Shown: positions 19,382-30,800 of the stretch, piece after piece | Numbering within the stretch: the stretch's first letter is position 1 | How the letters are laid out: every line of letters begins with the position of its first letter | Origin: HXMU1420-13 sp963691715 | Lineage (GTDB): Bacteria; Bacteroidota; Rhodothermia; Balneolales; Balneolaceae | Length of the DNA: 64,000 nt | Assembly (NCBI GenBank): GCA_963691715.1 | Contig: OY829281.1 | Location: forward strand, 372,001 to 436,000 | Reading direction: 5' to 3' | Notes under the pieces: model-generated | Databases searched by the model: none | What the model was told of the DNA's origin: nothing | What the model saw: only the letters and a program-made list of their open reading frames with translations | Position numbers and translations under genes: made by a program

Positions 19382-19657
19382 TTAAACTGCATCATCTGTA
19401 TGCCCAGTTGTAAATGGGTTAGTTATACCAAGGGATAATAAATCTAAATCTGCAATTTCAAATAGGTAATCCCAAGCCATTTCACTACTTCCGTCCTCAT
19501 TTACCCAATTGGGATGGCTTTGTTTAATAAGCCCAACTACACGTTTAACATAAGCATTGCGTTCTTCACCTTCTGCTAATCTTGGTATAGCGGTTATCAT
19601 CAAGTCAAGGTTGTACCCACAATCGTAATCTTTTGGTTTTTTTTGTTCGATGAACAT
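19382..19657 (-). CDS. DUF4290 domain protein
   Basis: Bacteroidota-restricted family of unknown function. The DUF4290 pattern is clear: YGCN-like start (DYDCGYNLDLMITAIPRL), then EERNAYVKRVVGLIKQSHPNW, then MAWDYLFEIADLDL. I choose ATG at 19657 (91 residues) because the domain begins there; the frame stays open upstream to 19723. It is probably cytoplasmic. It lies 80 bases ahead of the men operon on the same strand and could share a transcript. Confidence 0.85.
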   Translation of the reverse strand: MFIEQKKPKDYDCGYNLDLMITAIPRLAEGEERNAYVKRVVGLIKQSHPNWVNEDGSSEMAWDYLFEIADLDLLSLGITNPFTTGHTDDAV

Positions 19658-19764
19658 AGTTGTATCGTGTGTGAAATGTGTATACTGTAAAATTAACAAT
19701 ATTTCTATTATTACACACAGCATTTATTAAAGTATGTCTTAGTTAGTAGAAAAAAAACAAATGT

Positions 19765-20688
19765 ATGAATAGTAAAGTTAGAACCCTTAAAAAAATTAAA
19801 CTTTCAATTGTTAGTTTAATAGCTTTTTCATTTTTCCAACAAAGTTGTATAGAAACAACGATTAATCCATTTGAAGATGAGGTAGAGCTTTTTTCAATCT
19901 ACGGCGCAATTGACCTTTCCAACACATCAAATATTATTAGGATTAAAAAATTGACAGAGCCACTACTTCAAGACGTTTCATCTATAACACCTTTTGATGT
20001 ATTACTGAGTGAGATTGAATCTGATGAAGAGTATCAATTAACACCAGAGATTGTAAACTTTAATGGGAATTATACTTTTAACTACCCAATAAATATCCCA
20101 ATAAAATCAAATAGTAGTTACAAATTTACCATGATAGCTCCTGATGGTGGAGAATCTATTGCTATTGCAAATACACCTGGAATTGTGATTCCAAGTGTCG
20201 ACACCCTCGGAACGAATAATAATGGTCCTTTCAAATTTGAAAATACTGAATGTACAACAGAACATGAATTTATCTTTTCCAATGTTAAAGAAGGGGAACA
20301 GTTGTACATGTTTTCAGGTGTAAATTACGGAGACAGTACTTTATGGGCAAGGACAGCAACAGTAGATAAACTTACAAGAATCGATAATACAGACTCATTA
20401 GAAGCTCTTTTAAGTGTTCGCCAATTACTATTTGATCATTTTCCTCTAAGTGATGATCGATTTGCAAGTTTAAATCCGAGAATATGGCCTCCTACTGTTG
20501 ATTGTGATGAATTAGATAATAACGAAATACAGATACGTTATTTACATTTTTCTTCAGATTGGAAAGGGCTTGATGGTAATGAAATTACTACTTCTTTTTT
20601 ATTCGATTCAGGGGCTGTAAAAAATGGAAAAGGATTTATAGGAGGTATGAATAAAGGTGAATTTTCATATCGTTTTAAAATAAACTAG
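19765..20688 (+). CDS. DUF4249-like lipoprotein, no adjacent TonB receptor
   Basis: N-terminal hydrophobic stretch to Cys28 (FQQSC), a weak lipobox. The opening of the mature region, ELFSIYGAIDLSNTSNIIRIKKL, parallels FFSIYGYLDASVDTQWVRLTPV in the lipoprotein at 50270-51163, and both continue into an Ig-like fold region (SYKFTMIAPDGGES against TYEIVATNNEREQ). DUF4249 proteins usually sit next to a TonB-dependent receptor, but here none is adjacent. Probably an outer-membrane surface lipoprotein. Ligand unknown. Confidence 0.65.
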   Translation: MNSKVRTLKKIKLSIVSLIAFSFFQQSCIETTINPFEDEVELFSIYGAIDLSNTSNIIRIKKLTEPLLQDVSSITPFDVLLSEIESDEEYQLTPEIVNFNGNYTFNYPINIPIKSNSSYKFTMIAPDGGESIAIANTPGIVIPSVDTLGTNNNGPFKFENTECTTEHEFIFSNVKEGEQLYMFSGVNYGDSTLWARTATVDKLTRIDNTDSLEALLSVRQLLFDHFPLSDDRFASLNPRIWPPTVDCDELDNNEIQIRYLHFSSDWKGLDGNEITTSFLFDSGAVKNGKGFIGGMNKGEFSYRFKIN

Positions 20689-20777
20689 TTATAGAATTTT
20701 GCATCTAATATTGTCGTGAACCTCGGTGAATTATTTCTTAAGTTGGTAAGGATTTGATTAACCATCCGTAAATACAA

Positions 20778-21761
20778 ATGTACCTAAACTCAATCATAGA
20801 GTCAGTTGGAAACACTCCACTTGTTAAACATCAAACTTTATCTAAGGAGAATAGAGGAACCATTCTCGTTAAAGTTGAATATTTTAATCCTGGTAATTCC
20901 ATAAAAGATAGAATTGCTATAAAAATGATTGAAGATGCTGAAAAAAAAGGTCTTTTAAAGCCTGGTGGTACTATAGTAGAAGGAACTTCAGGGAACACTG
21001 GTATGGGTTTAGCCTTAGTTGCAATAGCAAAAGGGTATAAGTGTATTTTTACCACTACCGATAAGCAAAGCCAATCAAAGATTGATATTCTTAAGGCAAT
21101 GGGTGCTGAAGTGTTAGTATGTCCAACAAATGTTGAACCGGAGGATCCTCAAAGTTACTATTCGGTTGCCGCGAGGCTGGCTAGAGAAACAGAAAATTGC
21201 TATTACCCAAATCAATATGATAATAAGTCAAATTTGATTGCCCATTACGAGAGTACAGGTCCTGAAATCTGGGAGCAAACGGAAGGTAAGATAACTCATT
21301 ATGTTGCAGGTATGGGAACTGGAGGAACTATATCGGGAGTAGGTAAATATTTGAAAGAGCGAAATCCTGAGATAAAAGTTATTGGTATTGATTCTGTTGG
21401 TTCCGTGTATAAAAAATACTTTGAAACTGGTATTTTTGATAAAAATGAAATCAAACCATACATGACAGAAGGTATTGGAGAAGATATTATTCCTGGGACC
21501 ATAGAGTTTGATTACATAGATTATGTCGTACAAGTTGATGATAAAGTATCAGCTTTAGAAACACGGAGTTTAGCTAAAGATGAAGGGCTATTTGTTGGAT
21601 GGAGCTGTGGTGCTGCAGTAGCTGGCGCAAAAAAATATATTGAAGAAAATAGATTAAATGATAATGATGTAATGGTGATTGTACTTCCTGATAGTGGAAC
21701 TCGATATATAGGTAAAGTGTACAATGATGAATGGATGAAAGAACAAGGATTTTTAGATTAA
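20778..21761 (+). CDS. PLP-dependent cysteine synthase / cystathionine beta-synthase-like enzyme
   Basis: Fold-type II PLP enzyme of 327 residues. Lys43 in PGNSIKDR is the Schiff-base lysine, TSGNTG (70-75) binds the substrate carboxylate, and GTGGTISG binds the phosphate. The middle part (CPTNVEPEDPQSYYSVAARL) resembles cystathionine beta-synthase more than classical CysK/CysM, but there is no C-terminal CBS domain or heme domain. It may make cysteine from O-acetylserine or cystathionine from serine and homocysteine; the sequence does not settle which. The DUF3467 gene begins 7 bases later. Confidence 0.85.
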   Translation: MYLNSIIESVGNTPLVKHQTLSKENRGTILVKVEYFNPGNSIKDRIAIKMIEDAEKKGLLKPGGTIVEGTSGNTGMGLALVAIAKGYKCIFTTTDKQSQSKIDILKAMGAEVLVCPTNVEPEDPQSYYSVAARLARETENCYYPNQYDNKSNLIAHYESTGPEIWEQTEGKITHYVAGMGTGGTISGVGKYLKERNPEIKVIGIDSVGSVYKKYFETGIFDKNEIKPYMTEGIGEDIIPGTIEFDYIDYVVQVDDKVSALETRSLAKDEGLFVGWSCGAAVAGAKKYIEENRLNDNDVMVIVLPDSGTRYIGKVYNDEWMKEQGFLD

Positions 21762-21768
21762 AACAATT

Positions 21769-22086
21769 ATGACTGACAATAATCAAACAGCAAAAACTGG
21801 AAAAATGGAAATTGAGCTTCCACAAGAAGAAGCATCAGGCACTTACTCTAATTTAGTGATGATTACTCATTCACCATCCGAATTTATACTCGATTTTATT
21901 GCTGTTATGCCAGGTGTACCAAAAGCTAAAGTAGCAAAACGTATGGTTTTAACTCCCGATCATGCGAAACGACTTGCTGCAGCACTTAACGACAACGTCA
22001 AACGTTTTGAAGAAGAACATGGTGTGATAAACACTCGAGAAAAAATTGAGCTTCCAATGTATAGAGGGCCTCAAGCACAGGCATAA
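21769..22086 (+). CDS. DUF3467 domain protein
   Basis: 105 residues, cytoplasmic, with the whole DUF3467 pattern: GTYSNLVMITHSPSEFILDF, VMPGVPKAKVAKRMVLTPDHAKRL and NVKRFEEEHG. Function unknown. The neighbouring PLP-enzyme gene is 7 bases upstream. The stop abuts the stop of the convergent lptG. Confidence 0.9.
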   Translation: MTDNNQTAKTGKMEIELPQEEASGTYSNLVMITHSPSEFILDFIAVMPGVPKAKVAKRMVLTPDHAKRLAAALNDNVKRFEEEHGVINTREKIELPMYRGPQAQA

Positions 22087-23169
22087 TTACTTTTTTGCTG
22101 TAACTAATAAAATAATACCAACAATAAAAAAGGTTATATGAGGCAGGATGGCAGCCACTTCGGGGGAAATAGTACCATAGTATCCAAACGGTTCTGCAAT
22201 TTTCATAAAAGCTAAATACAAGAAACTTATAATTAAACCAACTGAAAGAAAGACCCCTCTTCCTCCCCTCCGTCTAACAGATGCAATAGCAAATCCTATA
22301 ATTATTACTACCAGAATAGAAATTGGATATGCTAATCTCCCATAATACTGAACTCTTGGGATATTTACTCCACCAGCTCCACTGCGAATAATGGAAGCAA
22401 TATAATCTTGGGATTCTTGGTAAGAAAGTTGATAAATATCAGAGGTTGATCGAGACAAATCCTTAGGTAAAATCACTAATGAAGTATCTTTGCCTGATAG
22501 CTTGGTTTCAACAAAACCTGAATCTGAATACACGCGCTCTGTTACTGATGTAAGCTTCCAAAGAGTATCAAGTTCATTCCAGCTCATACTAGTTGCTTGA
22601 ACTGTCTTTAAAAGTTTTAAGCTATCGTACTCTATAAATCTCACGCGATAAGCGGTAGATTGATTTTCATCGAAATAATTAACCTCTAGTATACTATTCG
22701 AAGATAATTCTCTGTAAATGTTACTTCTATCAATGCGCTTATTTTTAGACCTTAGAAATTCTTCCTCAAAGGCTATTCGAGTCTTATTTGATTTTGGAAT
22801 TAAATTGGAATCTAAAAAACTAACTGTAGATGCAACAAGAATTGCAAATATGGTAAAAGGCAGTAATAATCTATATAAACTAATACCAGCTGCCTTAAAC
22901 GCAGTTATTTCTAGACGTTCAGAGAGTTGGCCAGTAAGGAATAAACATGCAGAAAATATAGCAACTGGTATCACTAATCGGATCATTTCAGGGATGTAGG
23001 GGAGATAATAATTGACCCAAATTTGGCTTAATGTGGCACCTCTATCCGTAAAATCGTCACTGTTTTCTGAGAAATCGATCATTATGAAAATGAAAATGAA
23101 AATCAGCAATACAAAAAATGTGATTACCATTAATCGAAAAAAAACATAAAGGTCGAAATGCTTAAACAC
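22087..23169 (-). CDS. lptG: LPS-export permease LptG (YjgQ family)
   Basis: Inner-membrane subunit of the LptB2FG lipopolysaccharide extractor. It has three N-terminal helices (about 8-30, 52-75, 98-118), a periplasmic jellyroll-like domain (about 125-265) and three C-terminal helices (about 270-358), the six-helix LptF/LptG layout. Start is GTG at 23169, overlapping the lptF end by 8 bases. LptF and LptG are alike in fold; I assign G to the second, shorter gene. lptB is elsewhere. Confidence 0.85.
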   Translation of the reverse strand: MFKHFDLYVFFRLMVITFFVLLIFIFIFIMIDFSENSDDFTDRGATLSQIWVNYYLPYIPEMIRLVIPVAIFSACLFLTGQLSERLEITAFKAAGISLYRLLLPFTIFAILVASTVSFLDSNLIPKSNKTRIAFEEEFLRSKNKRIDRSNIYRELSSNSILEVNYFDENQSTAYRVRFIEYDSLKLLKTVQATSMSWNELDTLWKLTSVTERVYSDSGFVETKLSGKDTSLVILPKDLSRSTSDIYQLSYQESQDYIASIIRSGAGGVNIPRVQYYGRLAYPISILVVIIIGFAIASVRRRGGRGVFLSVGLIISFLYLAFMKIAEPFGYYGTISPEVAAILPHITFFIVGIILLVTAKK

Positions 23170-24616
23170 GTTTAGTTTTTGTTTTTTTGAAATTTAAATT
23201 CATAGTAAGCCTTAGAATTAACATGATACCTACGAAAGAGAAGACGATATTAAAAGCCCACATACCGATAAAGGGAGATATGAAAAGTCGATCTGCTAGT
23301 TTTTCTCCTTGTATTATCGTTATCCAATAAATTGTTAAAATTATGGCACTAATTAAGGCAGCATATCCAAAATTCCCTTTTTTTGTCATCATACCAATTG
23401 GTGCTCCAAGAAGAATAAAAACTACACATGCCATTGGAATGGAAAATTTTTTATGTATCTCTACTAAATATTTATTGATTCGTTTAAGTCGCCATAGAAT
23501 ATTTGATGATGTACTTTCAAAAAAAGTATTATCCTGTTCTATGTTAGTTCTTGCGATATCCACGATTCTTTTCTTATGCGCATTTTTTTCAAGGAATTGG
23601 AATACAAAAAAATCAGGAACAGGCATTTGTAATTCTTTTTCAGGTATAAATTGAGTTATAGTGTCTGGTTGGAAATTTAAATCTGAGTTCGAAATAAATG
23701 GTTGAGTTTTGGTTTCCCCATAAATGTGAGAGAAGCTAGTATTTTCAGAGGCTCGTGAAGTATATGAACGAACTTCACTCTTGAGAGTATCAACCACTAC
23801 ATTCATGGCTTGTGCACTCATAGTTCTGTCACTTTCATTTCTTCGATTTGGATCCGAACGCGAAAATTCTAACTCTGATAAATCAAACGTAAGGCGGTAT
23901 CTTTTAAATGCTGTTATTTCTTGATTATCTAACCTAGTTTGGCGGTTTCTTTGTAAATATCTTAAAATTTCACCCTCTTCTAATATCATGGTAAGACCCT
24001 GATCTCCTTCACTTTGTAAGAAACCTCTTTTGGCTCGTATATATGCTCTTTTTCTGTTATTTGAGGGTTCTTGAAAAAGAATAACATTTATTAAACTGTC
24101 TGTATCTAAATCTATCTCTCTTACCAAAAACGTATATCCATCAATACCATCATAAAAAACATTAGGCTGTAAATCAAAACCAGGTTTTTTTACACGAATA
24201 TCCATAAATAGTGATCGGGCTTTAGAATTTGCATCTGGCAGAATATTATTAGAAAACCAGGCTAGAAATAAGCCTAAAATAAAAGCTGAAATTAATGCAG
24301 GTTGAATTATTTTTATTGGGTTGATTCCTGAAGCTCTTAATGCAGTGAGTTCATTAAGTTCAGAAAATTTACCAAAAGCCATTAGACTAGCTATTAAAAC
24401 CGCCATAGGTGCAGCTAGTACAACCATGTATGCTAAATTAGTGGCAATAAGTTCAAAAATGATAGTAATCGGAATATCTTTTCCAATAAGCTTATCAACA
24501 TGTAAGATCAAGAATTGCATTAATAACAAAAACATCAAAGTAAAAAAACAAAAAAGAAAAGGGCCCAAATGTTTTTTAAGTAAGTCGAGTTGTATTTTAT
24601 TTTTCCAGAAAAACAA
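23162..24616 (-). CDS. lptF: LPS-export permease LptF (YjgP family)
   Basis: Partner of LptG. N-terminal helix region begins KKHLGPFLFCFFTLMFLLLMQF, with an enlarged periplasmic domain (about 120-385), then three helices. 484 residues is longer than gammaproteobacterial LptF (about 366) but usual in this phylum, where the periplasmic part is extended. The only plausible start is TTG at 24616, since no ATG or GTG occurs near the family's N-terminus. First gene of lptF-lptG, divergent from sprA. Confidence 0.88.
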   Translation of the reverse strand: MFFWKNKIQLDLLKKHLGPFLFCFFTLMFLLLMQFLILHVDKLIGKDIPITIIFELIATNLAYMVVLAAPMAVLIASLMAFGKFSELNELTALRASGINPIKIIQPALISAFILGLFLAWFSNNILPDANSKARSLFMDIRVKKPGFDLQPNVFYDGIDGYTFLVREIDLDTDSLINVILFQEPSNNRKRAYIRAKRGFLQSEGDQGLTMILEEGEILRYLQRNRQTRLDNQEITAFKRYRLTFDLSELEFSRSDPNRRNESDRTMSAQAMNVVVDTLKSEVRSYTSRASENTSFSHIYGETKTQPFISNSDLNFQPDTITQFIPEKELQMPVPDFFVFQFLEKNAHKKRIVDIARTNIEQDNTFFESTSSNILWRLKRINKYLVEIHKKFSIPMACVVFILLGAPIGMMTKKGNFGYAALISAIILTIYWITIIQGEKLADRLFISPFIGMWAFNIVFSFVGIMLILRLTMNLNFKKTKTKRV

Positions 24617-24826
24617 TGTTAAAAATGTGGATGATGTATACTTTTGATTGTGTAAATACGTACTGAAACTGATTAAATTTTAATTAGAATAAGGTCCTTT
24701 TTTAGCTTCTAATTACTTTTAACATAGTTAAATATATGGTATTATTATTCTCCATATTTAAAAAAGTATCATCTTAAAAAAAGCCTATCGAATACAGCTA
24801 CATATTGATCATTAGTTTTAAGAATC

Positions 24827-27800
24827 ATTTCAAAGTCTTTTTCACTTAAGATATTATTTTATAGTGCACTAACACTGACTATGTGCGCTCTTTTAGAAGT
24901 ACGTTCAAGTTTTGCACAACATCTAGTTTCCTCATCTATTGATAGTGTTTTTTCCGATACCTTAGGTGAGGGAATTAAAATCTTTAGATTACCAAATCGA
25001 TCAATTAGTAGTCAACTTCCAAGTATACCAAAGAGCAGGTTGTATATAATCAGCGAAAGTCGCCATAAGACAATGGTTACATGGGATTCCCTAGAAACAT
25101 TTAAAATACAGAATACTCTGGAAGGATTGCCAATTCAGCTTCCAACTTATGTAAATTTTGATTTATATAAAGTCTTAAAAAAAGAACAACAGAAACTGAA
25201 TATACGTGCAAAACTTATACAAGAAGGGAAGAACCAACAACAAGACCGAAAAGGGTTATTAGATTTTAGTATTAATGTGCCAGGTGGTGAAAATTCAGCA
25301 TTCTCCACAATTTTTGGAAGTAATGAGGTGAATTTAAGAGTTAATGGTTCAGCAAATATGAATGTTGGTGCATCCATTCAAAATCTTGATGATGGTTCAT
25401 TACCTCCAGATTTGAGGAGAAGAGTAGACCCAACTTTCAACCAAAATTTACAGTTGAATATTCAAGGAACTATTGGGGATAAGTTAACAATTGCAACAGA
25501 CTGGGATACGGAGCGACAATTTGATTTTGAAAATCGATTGAGCATCGCTTATAAAGGGTATGAAGATGAAATTATTAAAAGTATTGAAATGGGAAATGTT
25601 TCCATGGCAACTGGTAATTCGTTAGTAAAGGGAGGCAGTTCATTATTTGGTATAAAAGCTGTTTCAGAGCTAGGGCCTCTTAAAGTTACTACTGTTATTT
25701 CCCAACAACGGGGTAAAAGTAGCACTCAAAGCATATCGGGTGGCTCTGAAGAACAATCCATTAATCTAAGACCCGCAGATTATGAAGACGGGCGGCATTT
25801 CTTTATTGATTTTTACAATAGACAACAATTTGAGTTAGCCCTTTCAAATCCGCAACAAATTCTACAACCTTACCAGATAACAGAATTAAAAGTTTATGTC
25901 CGTAAGGCAGAACAAGTACCAGGTATAAATACAGTGAGCGCCATAGCATTGTTAGACCTCGGTGTGAATAATCAAGTAAATCAAGGATATGGTTTTCCAG
26001 GTAACGATTTTGATATTTTTGATACAGATATATTGGATAGCCTTCGACCAATTGATAGCAATGCAACAAATGAAGATTTTGGTGTTACTTCACAAGAATA
26101 TGTAGATGCACTGTTTGAAGAATTAATTGAAGGGGAAGATTATTTAGTTAACTATTCTCTTGGTTATATTACCATGAGAACCTTTATAAATTCTGGGGAC
26201 GCAATTGCGGTGGCATACACCTATAGTGATCCATCAAATCCAAGTAATGTAATTCAAGTTGGTGAACTTGATACTCAGAATTCAAGTCGTACTTATCTAA
26301 AGTTGATCCGGCCAGGAGGTATGACTACTCAAGATCGAGCCTGGCCTCTTACTATGAGAAATATCTATTCATTAGGAGTTTCAGGAATCACACAAGAAGG
26401 ATTTGAATTACAAATTTATGATACTAGAAATAATATCCCAGAAACCAATTTGCCACAAAGAGGAGAAACACTGTTAGCAGATCTTGGTTTGGATAGACAA
26501 AATACTGATGGTTCTATTGGTGTGGATGCTCAAGTTGATTTTACCGGTATTACATTAGATGCTGGCGCTGGTCGTATAATGTTTCCCTACCTAGAACCAT
26601 TTGGTGGAAGAATTAAAGAAGTTCTAGGAAATACACCCTCTATCCCAGATTCTGTGATAGATGCGCTAGCCTTTGTTGACTTATATACCCTAAAACCTGT
26701 TGATGCTCGTCGATCTTCGAAAAATACCTTTTATGAAATATCGGGTAGTTCAAGTGGAGGAGTTTCAGGAATTTTCTCACTTGGATTTGGTTTAGTTGAG
26801 GGCTCTGTAAAAGTTACAGCTAATGGGGTTAGCTTAGTAGAAGGAACCGACTACGAAGTAGATTATTCTTTCGGAAGTTTGACTATTCTAAACGATAGAT
26901 ATTTAGCAGCTGGCCAAGAGATTGAAGTGGAATTTGAGAACAACCAATTAGCAATTATAGGGCAAAAGAACTTTACTGGAGTTAGAGCTGAATACTCGAT
27001 AAGTGATGATATAAAAATAGGAAGCACCTTTTTTAAATTAAAAGAACAACCTTTATCAGATAAGATTAGAATTGGGAATGAGCCTATTAATAATACTATT
27101 CTTGGTTTAGATGCATCAGCAAATTTTGAGACTCCATGGTTAACCCGTTTCATAGATAAGATTCCATTGCTACAGACTCGAACAGAGAGTAATGTTAGTT
27201 TTAGTGGTGAATTTGCACAATTACGGCCTGGAGTTGCTCAAACCAATGCAGTGCAAGAAGCGATTGATCGAGGTGATTTATATAAAGATGAAGAAAATGG
27301 GTTGGTATTTATCGATGATTTTGAAGGTGCTGAATATACAATTAGCTTTTCTAACCCAACACGTTGGAATCTTGCATCAGCACCAGCAGCGTTACCAGGT
27401 ATTCAAGAAGATCAGAATTATTTTATGAATCTTTCACCAAACACTGATCAAACTCCATTTTTTAGAAAAGCTAGAGCTGACCTGCGATCTCAATTTTCTT
27501 GGTACACAATACCAAGAAATATAACTGCTGATCAATCTGCAGTAACAGCAGAAGTAGAAACAGTAAGAATCAATGATATCTTTCAAGGTCGAGTAGTAAA
27601 CCAACAAGAAACGGATCGCATAACTCCTTTAGATATTTATTATGATCCATCAAGCAGGGGACAATACAATTATAATATGAATTTAAAGGACTTGCTTGAT
27701 TTTGAACCTGAGAAAACTTGGGGAGGTATGACAGCAGTAATACCTACAGGACAAGAAGATTTGGTGCAAAATAATATTGAATTTCTTGAATTTTGGGTGC

Positions 27801-30800
27801 AAGCAATCCTTCCAAATGGAGAGGACCCAACAGGACAAGAGATGGATTATGAGGGAAAAATTTATATCGATTTAGGTACTATTTCTGAAGATATTGTGCC
27901 AAATGCTCGATTAAATACGGAAGATGGGTTTTCAACAACCATTAATAATCTCACCGAAGATGATCCCTCTGGCCAACCTCGATCATATATTCCACCAACA
28001 CCCCCAGTTCCTTTGGGGCAATTTTCTACAGATCAAAGAGCGCTCGAAGATATAGGATTAGATGGAGCACCTAATCCTGGGACTGTAGGAGCTGAAAATC
28101 GTGATGAGGGGGTTTTATTTAAAGATTTTGTTGATGAAATGAGATCTCAGTATGGAGCCTCTTCTGAAGCTTTCCAAGCTATTGAACAAGATCCTTCAAA
28201 CGATGACTACGCATACTATAATCAAAACTCAGTAAGGAAATTACCTTTAAATCAGCGCTTTTGGCGTTTATTAGGCTATCATGATGGTAATACCCCAGAA
28301 AGTGGTGGAAGTGATAATAAAACTGCTATTACTTTAAAACCAGATACAGAAGGTTTGATCAGCTCATCATCTATTCTGCAAACAAACTCATATTATCAGT
28401 ATGAATTAAATTTTAATCCAGCCGATATTAATAACCTTGATGTAGGATCAATGGATGGTTTTATTGTGGACAAAATCGAAAGAGATCCTTATTACAGAAC
28501 ATGGTATTTAGTTCGTATACCGCTAAAGGAGTTTACCAGAAAATATGGTGAAATCCAGAGTTTCCAGAATATTTCACATATGCGTATGTGGATGTCGGGA
28601 TACGAAAAACCTTTCACATTACGCTTTGCAACGTTTGAATTTGTGGGAAGTCAATGGAATAAGATTGATAATCTAACCGAATCGCCGAATAGCCTAGATG
28701 GATTTGAGATTTCAACTATCAACATAGAAGAGAATGCAAATAGAGTGCCTTTTCCATACCGTCAGCCTGAAGGTTCTATTCGAGCTGTAAATAGGGGAGC
28801 ACAAGTACAAACAGTACAAAATGAACAATCACTTGTTTTATCAGTAGAGCAATTAGGTCCAGGTGAAATACATATGGTTAAAAAAGTATACACTGGGGGA
28901 TTAAACTTATTAAACTATTCAAATCTAAGAATGTTTGTTCATGGTGAGGGGTTTGATGATCGTGGAGATGCTGAATTGGTTATACGTATGGGGAATGATC
29001 TAGAAAATAATTTTTATGAGTATCGACAACCTGTTACACCATCAATAGAACGTATTTTTAATTATGATATTAATGATCGGGGAGGATTAATTGCCGATGC
29101 ACAAGATATTTGGTTGTACGATGAAAATAGTGTTAACATTATCATATCAGCATTCAATGTATTAAAACAGAATCGAAATGAAACGGATTTTGATCCAAGC
29201 GAACTTTTTGAACAAGCTGGACTTCTTGGGGAAGAGGGAGTGCCAGGGGCAATCTTAGCTATCAAAGGAAATCCATCGTTAGATAAAGTCTCTGAAATTG
29301 GATTAGGCATAAAGAACCCATATGATCCTTCTGATTTTAATTCTACTGGGCAAGCTAGTTTAGATGCAGAGTTATGGTTAAATGAGCTCCGAGTTTCTGG
29401 ATTTGATAATGAACAAGGCTGGGCTGCTAACGCTAGGTCGAACATTAAGTTTGCAGATTTTGCAACGCTTAATGCTAACATGACACGAAGAACCAATGGG
29501 TTTGGGGGATTAGAATCTCGTTTTGAGAATAGAAGTGTTTCTGATCAATTTGGATATACCATTAGTTCAACTATAAATTTGCATAAACTTGTGCCAGATC
29601 GATTTGGCTGGAATTTTCCAGTTACCATTAGTACCGCTAGAGATACACAAACCCCTAAATTTTTACCTGACCAAGGAGATATTAGGCTTACAGATTTTGT
29701 AGATGCTGTGAACTCTAATGAGAATTTATCCTCATCAGCAAAGAAAGATAGTATCGACACTAAGATTAGAGATATTCAAACTGTTTCAGAGCGATTTTCT
29801 ATTAATTTATCGGATATTTCAAAAAAGAATTCAAAAAGTAATCTTGCTAAATATACTATAGATAATACGAGATTAAGTTATGTCTATAATACAGGTAGCT
29901 CACAGAATCCTCAACTACAATTTCAAAATAAGTGGGATTACCAGGCTTCGGTCTCGTATAGTCTTTCTTTGCGCAAAACAAAATTAATCACACCATTTGG
30001 ATTTACTCGAAATATTCCAATTGTAAAAATCTTGTCTGGTTTTAGGATGGGATATTTACCTTCATCAATTTCAATGTCTTCTAGCTTGGCAAGAAATTAT
30101 AATGAATCACGTCGTAGAAGTCTAGCAGATCCAACTTCTACACAACCTTTACAGCAATCACATAATTTTACTCAGCGTAATAATTTTGCTCTAAATTATT
30201 CGCTCACAAAGTCTATTCCAATAACTTTTAGAACAAGTACAAATTTCGATTTAGCAAATGCTGGCATAGAATCAAGAAATGAATCAGGAGTAGATAGTCT
30301 TAGTTTTGATGTAATTCCTACTTTTGATGTGATAAAAGGTGTAGTAAGTGATACTTTGACAGCAAGACGTTCAACTTATCAAGAAACCTATTCTGCAAGC
30401 TGGAGGCCTAGTCTAAATAAAATCGATGCTCTTAAATGGTTAAGTTACTCCGCAAGTTATGGAGGGGGGTTTCAATGGAATAATAGCCCCAGAGGATCAA
30501 GTTTAGGCGCCTCTGTTTCAAATAATTTATCGCTTGACAATACCATTAAGATCGATGTTCAAGACATTTTTGGTAGGCTTGATTTTATTACTAAAATGAA
30601 AGATGCTGATGGAAAGGAAAGTAAAGAAAGACAAGCTACTAGAGAGGTTCGGAAAAAAGAAATAGAAGACAATGTAATTGATAGTTTGAGGACTCCAAAA
30701 AAACCTGTCAATTTAGCTGAGGAAGCTAAATACTTAGGTAGAAAGCTTTTTTTAGCCACTTTCAGTATGCGGGAATTATCTGGGAGTTACAAACGCTCAA

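Noticed and set aside
20689..20777. Possible SAM-II-like riboswitch before the CBS/cysteine-synthase-like gene
   Set aside because: A TTGATTAACC stretch recalls one element, but the required pairing and the conserved downstream GCTAAAA-like segment are missing before the ATG.
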